A stretch of DNA of 64,000 nucleotides from Piscinibacter gummiphilus (GTDB lineage: Bacteria > Pseudomonadota > Gammaproteobacteria > Burkholderiales > Burkholderiaceae_C). A model generated the notes under the pieces. It searched no databases. It had not been told where the DNA came from and worked only from the letters and a program-made list of their open reading frames with translations. This document shows, one piece after another, positions 60,549 to 64,000 of this stretch. Numbering within the stretch: the first letter of the stretch is position 1; each line of letters opens with the position of its first letter. The stretch covers positions 2,480,001 to 2,544,000 of the forward strand of contig NZ_CP015118.1 of NCBI RefSeq assembly GCF_002116905.1, given 5' to 3'. Both the position numbers and the translations under genes were made by a program.

Positions 60549-61472
60549 ATGGACTTCACCCCCGTCCGGCAGTACCTGCTCGGCCTCCAGGACCGCATCG
60601 TGTCGGCCCTCGAGGCCGAAGGTGGCGACACGTTCCTCACCGACGCCTGGTCCCGCGACCCGGGCGGCCCGCTGGAAGGCGACGGCCGTTCGCGGCTCGT
60701 GGAGGGCGGGGCGCTGCTGGAACGGGGCGGCTGCAATTTCTCGCACGTGCGCGGCCGCACGATGCCCCCGTCCGCCACGGCGCACCGCCCCGAGCTGTCG
60801 GGCGCGCCGTTCGAGGCGATGGGGGTCTCGCTGGTGTTCCACCCGCGCAACCCGTACGTGCCCACCGTGCACATGAACGTGCGCATGTTCGCGGCGCTGC
60901 CGGCCGGGCGCGACCCGGTCGTGTGGTTCGGCGGCGGCATGGACCTCACGCCGTACTACGGCTTCGAGGAGGACGCCGCGCACTTCCATCGCGTGAACCG
61001 CGATGCGCTCGCGCCGTTCGGCCCCGCGCTGTACCCGCGCTTCAAGGCCTGGTGCGACGAGTACTTCTTCCTGAAGCACCGCAACGAGCCGCGCGGCATC
61101 GGCGGCGTCTTCTACGACGACTTCACCGAAGGCGGCTTCGACCACGGCTTCGGCCTGACCCGCGCCGTGGGCGACGCCTTCCTGGGCGCCTACCTGCCCA
61201 TCCTGCAGCGCCGCAAGGCCCTGCCGCACGGCGAGCGCGAGCGCGATTTCCAGACCTACCGTCGCGGGCGCTACGTCGAGTTCAACCTCGTGTTCGACCG
61301 CGGCACGCTGTTCGGCCTGCAGTCGGGCGGGCGCACCGAATCCATCCTCATGTCGATGCCGCCGGTCGTCACCTGGCGCTACGACTGGGCGCCCGAGGCG
61401 GGCACGCCCGAGGCGCGGCTCTACTCCGACTTCCTGCGCCCCCGCGACTGGGCAGGCGAAAGCGCGGCTTGA
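60549..61472 (+). CDS. hemF: Oxygen-dependent coproporphyrinogen III oxidase
   Basis: A 307-aa aerobic HemF. It has G-G-C-N-F-S-H-V, W-F-G-G-G-M-D-L-T-P-Y-Y, R-G-I-G-G-V-F-Y-D-D and E-F-N-L-V-F-D-R-G-T with G-L-Q-S-G-G-R-T-E. It decarboxylates coproporphyrinogen III with O2 to protoporphyrinogen IX, supplying haem that the ccm-dependent cytochromes need. Its stop overlaps the TTG start of nadD (TTGA). Confidence 0.96.
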   Translation: MDFTPVRQYLLGLQDRIVSALEAEGGDTFLTDAWSRDPGGPLEGDGRSRLVEGGALLERGGCNFSHVRGRTMPPSATAHRPELSGAPFEAMGVSLVFHPRNPYVPTVHMNVRMFAALPAGRDPVVWFGGGMDLTPYYGFEEDAAHFHRVNRDALAPFGPALYPRFKAWCDEYFFLKHRNEPRGIGGVFYDDFTEGGFDHGFGLTRAVGDAFLGAYLPILQRRKALPHGERERDFQTYRRGRYVEFNLVFDRGTLFGLQSGGRTESILMSMPPVVTWRYDWAPEAGTPEARLYSDFLRPRDWAGESAA

Positions 61473-62062
61473 AGCGCATCGGCATCTTCGGCGGTTCGTT
61501 CGACCCGGTGCACCTCGCCCACGTGGCGCTGGCCCGCACCGCGCTCGAGCAGCTGCACCTCGACGAGGTGCGCTGGATCCCGGCCGGCCGGCAGTGGCAG
61601 AAGACCCGTCCGCTCACCGCGGCCGCGCACCGTGCCGCGATGGTCGAACTGGCGGTCGCGGACGAACCCCGGTTCGTCGTCGACCGCTGCGAACTCGACC
61701 GCAGCGGCGCCAGCTACACGTACGACACCGTCCGCGAACTGCAGGCGGCCGAGCCCGGGGCACAATGGACCCTGATCATCGGGCAGGACCAGTACACCGG
61801 CCTGCACACCTGGCTCGGCTGGCAGAAGCTGCTGGAGCGGGTGACCCTCGCCGTGGCCAACCGCCCGGGGGTCTCCCTGGAAGCCAGCCCCGAGGTCGCC
61901 CAGGTGGACCACGAGGCCGTGGCCCTGCCCATGATGGACATCTCGTCCACCGACATCCGCGCCCGCGTGGCGGCGCGCCTGCGCATCGATGCGCTGGTGC
62001 CTGCCGCCGTGGCGCGCTATATTGACCAACACCACCTCTATCGAGGAACCCACGGGAGCTGA
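61469..62062 (+). CDS. nadD: Nicotinate-nucleotide adenylyltransferase
   Basis: A 197-aa nucleotidyltransferase. It has G-I-F-G-G-S-F-D-P-V-H-L-A-H (HxGH-type motif), Y-T-Y-D-T-V-R-E-L, I-G-Q-D-Q-Y in place of G-x-D, and I-S-S-T-D-I-R-A-R. It makes NaAD in NAD synthesis. The start is a TTG overlapping the hemF stop; no ATG precedes the G-I-F-G-G strand, so this codon is almost certain. Confidence 0.93.
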   Translation: MKRIGIFGGSFDPVHLAHVALARTALEQLHLDEVRWIPAGRQWQKTRPLTAAAHRAAMVELAVADEPRFVVDRCELDRSGASYTYDTVRELQAAEPGAQWTLIIGQDQYTGLHTWLGWQKLLERVTLAVANRPGVSLEASPEVAQVDHEAVALPMMDISSTDIRARVAARLRIDALVPAAVARYIDQHHLYRGTHGS

Positions 62063-62806
62063 ATGGACATCCGAAAACTGCAGCGCGCCATCGTCGATGG
62101 CCTTGAAGACGTCAAGGCCCAGGACATCGCCGTCTTTGACACCGAACACCTCTCGCCGCTCTTCGAGCGTGTGATCGTCGCTTCGGGCACCTCGAACCGG
62201 CAGACCAAGGCGCTCGCCGCCAGCGTGCGTGATGCGGTCAAGGCCGAAGGCTTCCCGGTGCCCCGCACCGAAGGCGAGGTCAATGGCGAATGGATCATCG
62301 TCGACTGCGGCTCCGCCGTCGTCCACGTGATGCAGCCCACCATCCGCGAGTACTACCACCTCGAGGAAATCTGGGGCGACAAGCCGGTCAAGCTCAAGTC
62401 CGAACGCAGCACGAAGCTCGTGAAGGCGGAGGAGCCCGCGCCGGTCGCCAAGAAGGCCCCGGCCAAGAAGGCGGCCGCGAAGAAGACGGCGGCCAAGGCC
62501 GAGCCCGCGGCGAAGAAGGTGGCGGCCAAGAAGGCGCCGGCCGAGAAGGCCGCGCCCGCCAGGAAGGTCGCCGCCAAGAAGGTCGCTGCGAAGAAGACCG
62601 CGGCCGCCGCACCGGTGCGCACGCTGAAGGTCAACGAGCCGGTCAAGAAGACGGCTGCGAAGAAAGTGGCCGCCAAGAAGGCGCCGGCGAAGAAGGCCGC
62701 CGCGCCGAAGGCCGGTGTCACCCGCACGGTGGGCGTGAAGTCCGCCGCTGCGAAGAAGGCGCCCGCCAAGAAAGCGCCCGCCAAGAAGACCGCCGGCCGC
62801 GCGTGA
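62063..62806 (+). CDS. rsfS: Ribosomal silencing factor RsfS with a long Lys/Ala-rich tail
   Basis: A 247-aa protein. Residues 1-110 are a normal RsfS (D-V-K-A-Q-D-I-A-V-F-D-T, I-V-A-S-G-T-S-N-R-Q, W-I-I-V-D-C-G, then Y-Y-H-L-E-E-I-W-G-D). RsfS binds L14 and keeps 50S subunits apart from 30S. Residues 115-247 are a histone H1-like tail made of repeated A-A-K-K and K-K-A-P-A units, doubling the usual family length of about 105-120 aa. The tail is disordered, strongly basic and could bind rRNA or DNA. It starts immediately after the nadD stop and overlaps rlmH by 4 nt. Confidence 0.92.
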   Translation: MDIRKLQRAIVDGLEDVKAQDIAVFDTEHLSPLFERVIVASGTSNRQTKALAASVRDAVKAEGFPVPRTEGEVNGEWIIVDCGSAVVHVMQPTIREYYHLEEIWGDKPVKLKSERSTKLVKAEEPAPVAKKAPAKKAAAKKTAAKAEPAAKKVAAKKAPAEKAAPARKVAAKKVAAKKTAAAAPVRTLKVNEPVKKTAAKKVAAKKAPAKKAAAPKAGVTRTVGVKSAAAKKAPAKKAPAKKTAGRA

Positions 62807-63270
62807 AGCTGCTGCTCGCCGCGGTCGGGCAGCGTCAGCCGTCGTGGGCGGAGACCGCCTACGACGACTTCGCCAAGCGCTTCCCGCCCGAGATGCGCCT
62901 GGAGCTCAAGGCCGTCAAGGCCGAGACCCGGGGCTCGAAAACCGCCGAGCAGTTGATGGCCGCCGAGGCCACCCGGCTGGAGGCGGCACTCCCGAAGGGC
63001 GTTCGCCGGGTCATCCTCGACGAACGCGGCACGCGCCTCACCACCGTCCAGCTGGCCGCCCGCATGGAGGCCTGGCAGCACGACGGCCGCGACGTGGCGT
63101 TGCTGATCGGCGGCCCCGACGGCCTCGACCCCGCGCTCAAGGCCACCGCCGACGAAACCCTGAGGCTGTCCGACCTGACGCTGCCGCACGCGTTCGTGCG
63201 CGTGCTGCTCGCCGAGGCGCTGTACCGCGCCTGGACGGTGCTCGTGAACCATCCCTACCACCGAGAGTGA
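62803..63270 (+). CDS. rlmH: 23S rRNA pseudouridine(1915) N3-methyltransferase RlmH
   Basis: A 155-aa SPOUT methyltransferase. It starts K-L-L-L-A-A-V-G and has L-I-G-G-P-D-G-L-D at the AdoMet knot. L-S-D-L-T-L-P-H-A-F-V-R-V and the C-terminal Y-R-A-W-T-V-L-V-N-H-P-Y-H-R-E are intact. It methylates pseudouridine 1915 of 23S rRNA. The GTG start overlaps the rsfS stop (GTGA). Confidence 0.95.
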   Translation: MKLLLAAVGQRQPSWAETAYDDFAKRFPPEMRLELKAVKAETRGSKTAEQLMAAEATRLEAALPKGVRRVILDERGTRLTTVQLAARMEAWQHDGRDVALLIGGPDGLDPALKATADETLRLSDLTLPHAFVRVLLAEALYRAWTVLVNHPYHRE

Positions 63271-63292
63271 CCGGCGCGAAGGGCGCCCTGCG

Positions 63293-63898
63293 ATGACCGA
63301 CTTCATCTACCTCGCGTCCCAGAGCCCCCGCCGCCGGCAGCTGCTCGAGCAGATCGGCGTGCGGCACGAGCTGCTGCTGGCCGGCCCCGAGGAGGACGCG
63401 GAGGCGCTGGAGGCCGAGCAGCCGGGCGAACTCCCCATCCACTACGTCGAGCGGGTCACGCGCGCGAAGCTCGCCGCCGCCCGCGCGCGCTGGCAGGCGA
63501 GGGGGCTGCCGCCCGCGCCCATCCTGTGTTCCGACACCACGGTGGCGCTCGGCCGGCGCATCCTCGGCAAACCGGCCGACGCGGCCGATGCCACGCGCAC
63601 CCTGACGATGCTGGCGGGCCGCACGCACCGCGTGCTCACCGCGGTGGCGGTGGGGCACGGCGACTTCGAGGCCGTCGCGGTGAACGTGTCGAAGGTGCGC
63701 ATGGAAGCGGTGGACGCCACGCGCATCGCGGCGTACGTCGACAGCGGCGAGCCGTTCGGCAAGGCCGGCGCCTACGCGATCCAGAGCGCCGCGGCCACCT
63801 GGATCTCGCGCATCGAGGGCAGCTACTCCGCTATCATGGGTTTGCCTTTGTACGAGACGGCCGAACTGCTTCGACAGGCAGGCTACCGCTTCCCCTGA
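63293..63898 (+). CDS. maf: Maf/YhdE family nucleotide pyrophosphatase
   Basis: A 201-aa Maf-like protein (I-Y-L-A-S-Q-S-P-R-R-R-Q-L-L, S-D-T-T-V-A-L-G-R, G-K-P-A-D, E-P-F-G-K-A-G-A-Y-A-I-Q). Maf proteins hydrolyse dTTP, UTP or modified nucleotides. Unusually, the I-x-G-S-Y motif is preceded by I-S-R-I-E and is intact. It starts 22 nt after rlmH and lies 40 nt before rng. Confidence 0.94.
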   Translation: MTDFIYLASQSPRRRQLLEQIGVRHELLLAGPEEDAEALEAEQPGELPIHYVERVTRAKLAAARARWQARGLPPAPILCSDTTVALGRRILGKPADAADATRTLTMLAGRTHRVLTAVAVGHGDFEAVAVNVSKVRMEAVDATRIAAYVDSGEPFGKAGAYAIQSAAATWISRIEGSYSAIMGLPLYETAELLRQAGYRFP

Positions 63899-63938
63899 CG
63901 CGGTCCCAGAACCTCCGAAAGAGAGAGATCCGTCCTCC

Positions 63939-64000
63939 ATGCAAGACATCCTGATCAACTGGTCCCCCCAGGAAACGCGGGTCGGCATCGTCGAGAACGG
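63939..64000 (+). CDS. rng: Ribonuclease G, N-terminal 20 residues (runs off the window)
   Basis: The last 62 nt encode M-Q-D-I-L-I-N-W-S-P-Q-E-T-R-V-G-I-V-E-N, the typical opening of RNase G before its S1 domain. Position directly after maf is the normal betaproteobacterial order. A GAGAGAG run lies upstream of the ATG. Confidence 0.88.
   Translation, partial: MQDILINWSPQETRVGIVEN

Overview
The window is about 68-70% GC, densely packed and strongly biased to G/C at third codon positions. Its conserved gene orders are ygfZ / mltG-tmk-holB-pilZ-tatD, ccmABCDEFGHI and yebC-purD-hemF-nadD-rsfS-rlmH-maf-rng. Together these point to a chromosomal segment of a betaproteobacterium of the order Burkholderiales, probably near the Leptothrix/Rubrivivax/Rhizobacter group. 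That placement is inference from gene order and protein style, not from a marker gene. I saw no rRNA or tRNA gene, CRISPR array, insertion sequence or prophage.

Left edge (1-2321): the N-terminal part of a DUF1631 protein runs off the window. Beside it are a 179-aa hypothetical, a 94-aa hypothetical, and a short paralogue of the DUF1631 N-terminus interrupted by an in-frame amber codon.

Sugar region (2457-19107): two complete CUT2-type sugar ABC transporters (ChvE-GguA-GguB and YtfQ-YtfR-YtfT-YjfF) lie in one minus-strand run. The run is headed by a FAH-family AraD1-like enzyme and an alpha-ketoglutarate semialdehyde dehydrogenase-like enzyme. A GbpR-like LysR regulator is divergent. Next come an SDR sugar dehydrogenase, a sugar-acid dehydratase, an SMP-30 lactonase and an aldose 1-epimerase. 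Together they would import an aldopentose (L-arabinose, D-xylose) or related sugar, oxidise it to lactone and acid, dehydrate it twice and deliver 2-oxoglutarate (Weimberg-type route).

Middle (19116-33744): fur with a Fur box, a chemoreceptor, an L,D-transpeptidase, an acyltransferase-3 protein overlapping a degenerate SGNH-like protein, dusA, and an Omp85-family outer-membrane protein. A five-gene putrescine/omega-amino acid catabolic cluster follows (transaminase, puuD, puuA, spuC, puuC).

Right half (33745-64000): aceA behind a palindrome-rich promoter region; an esterase followed by a hotdog-GNAT fusion; an NRDE protein, DUF4936 and ygfZ; then mltG-tmk-holB-pilZ. An 83-nt near-perfect hairpin precedes tatD, which is followed by a solitary N6-adenine DNA methyltransferase-like gene. 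A complete system I cytochrome c maturation operon (with a tiny ccmD) is next to a 1040-aa secreted beta-propeller di-haem cytochrome, a likely client. A HerA-like ATPase (DUF853) and the yebC-to-rng housekeeping block close the window. In that block rsfS carries a long histone H1-like AAKK tail.

The points most worth a second look are: the amber-interrupted DUF1631 paralogue; the terminator-like hairpin between chvE and gguA; the shared TTTCTA operator candidate; the SGNH-like protein with apparently missing catalytic residues; the hairpin element before tatD; the solitary methyltransferase; the propeller-cytochrome; and the tailed RsfS.
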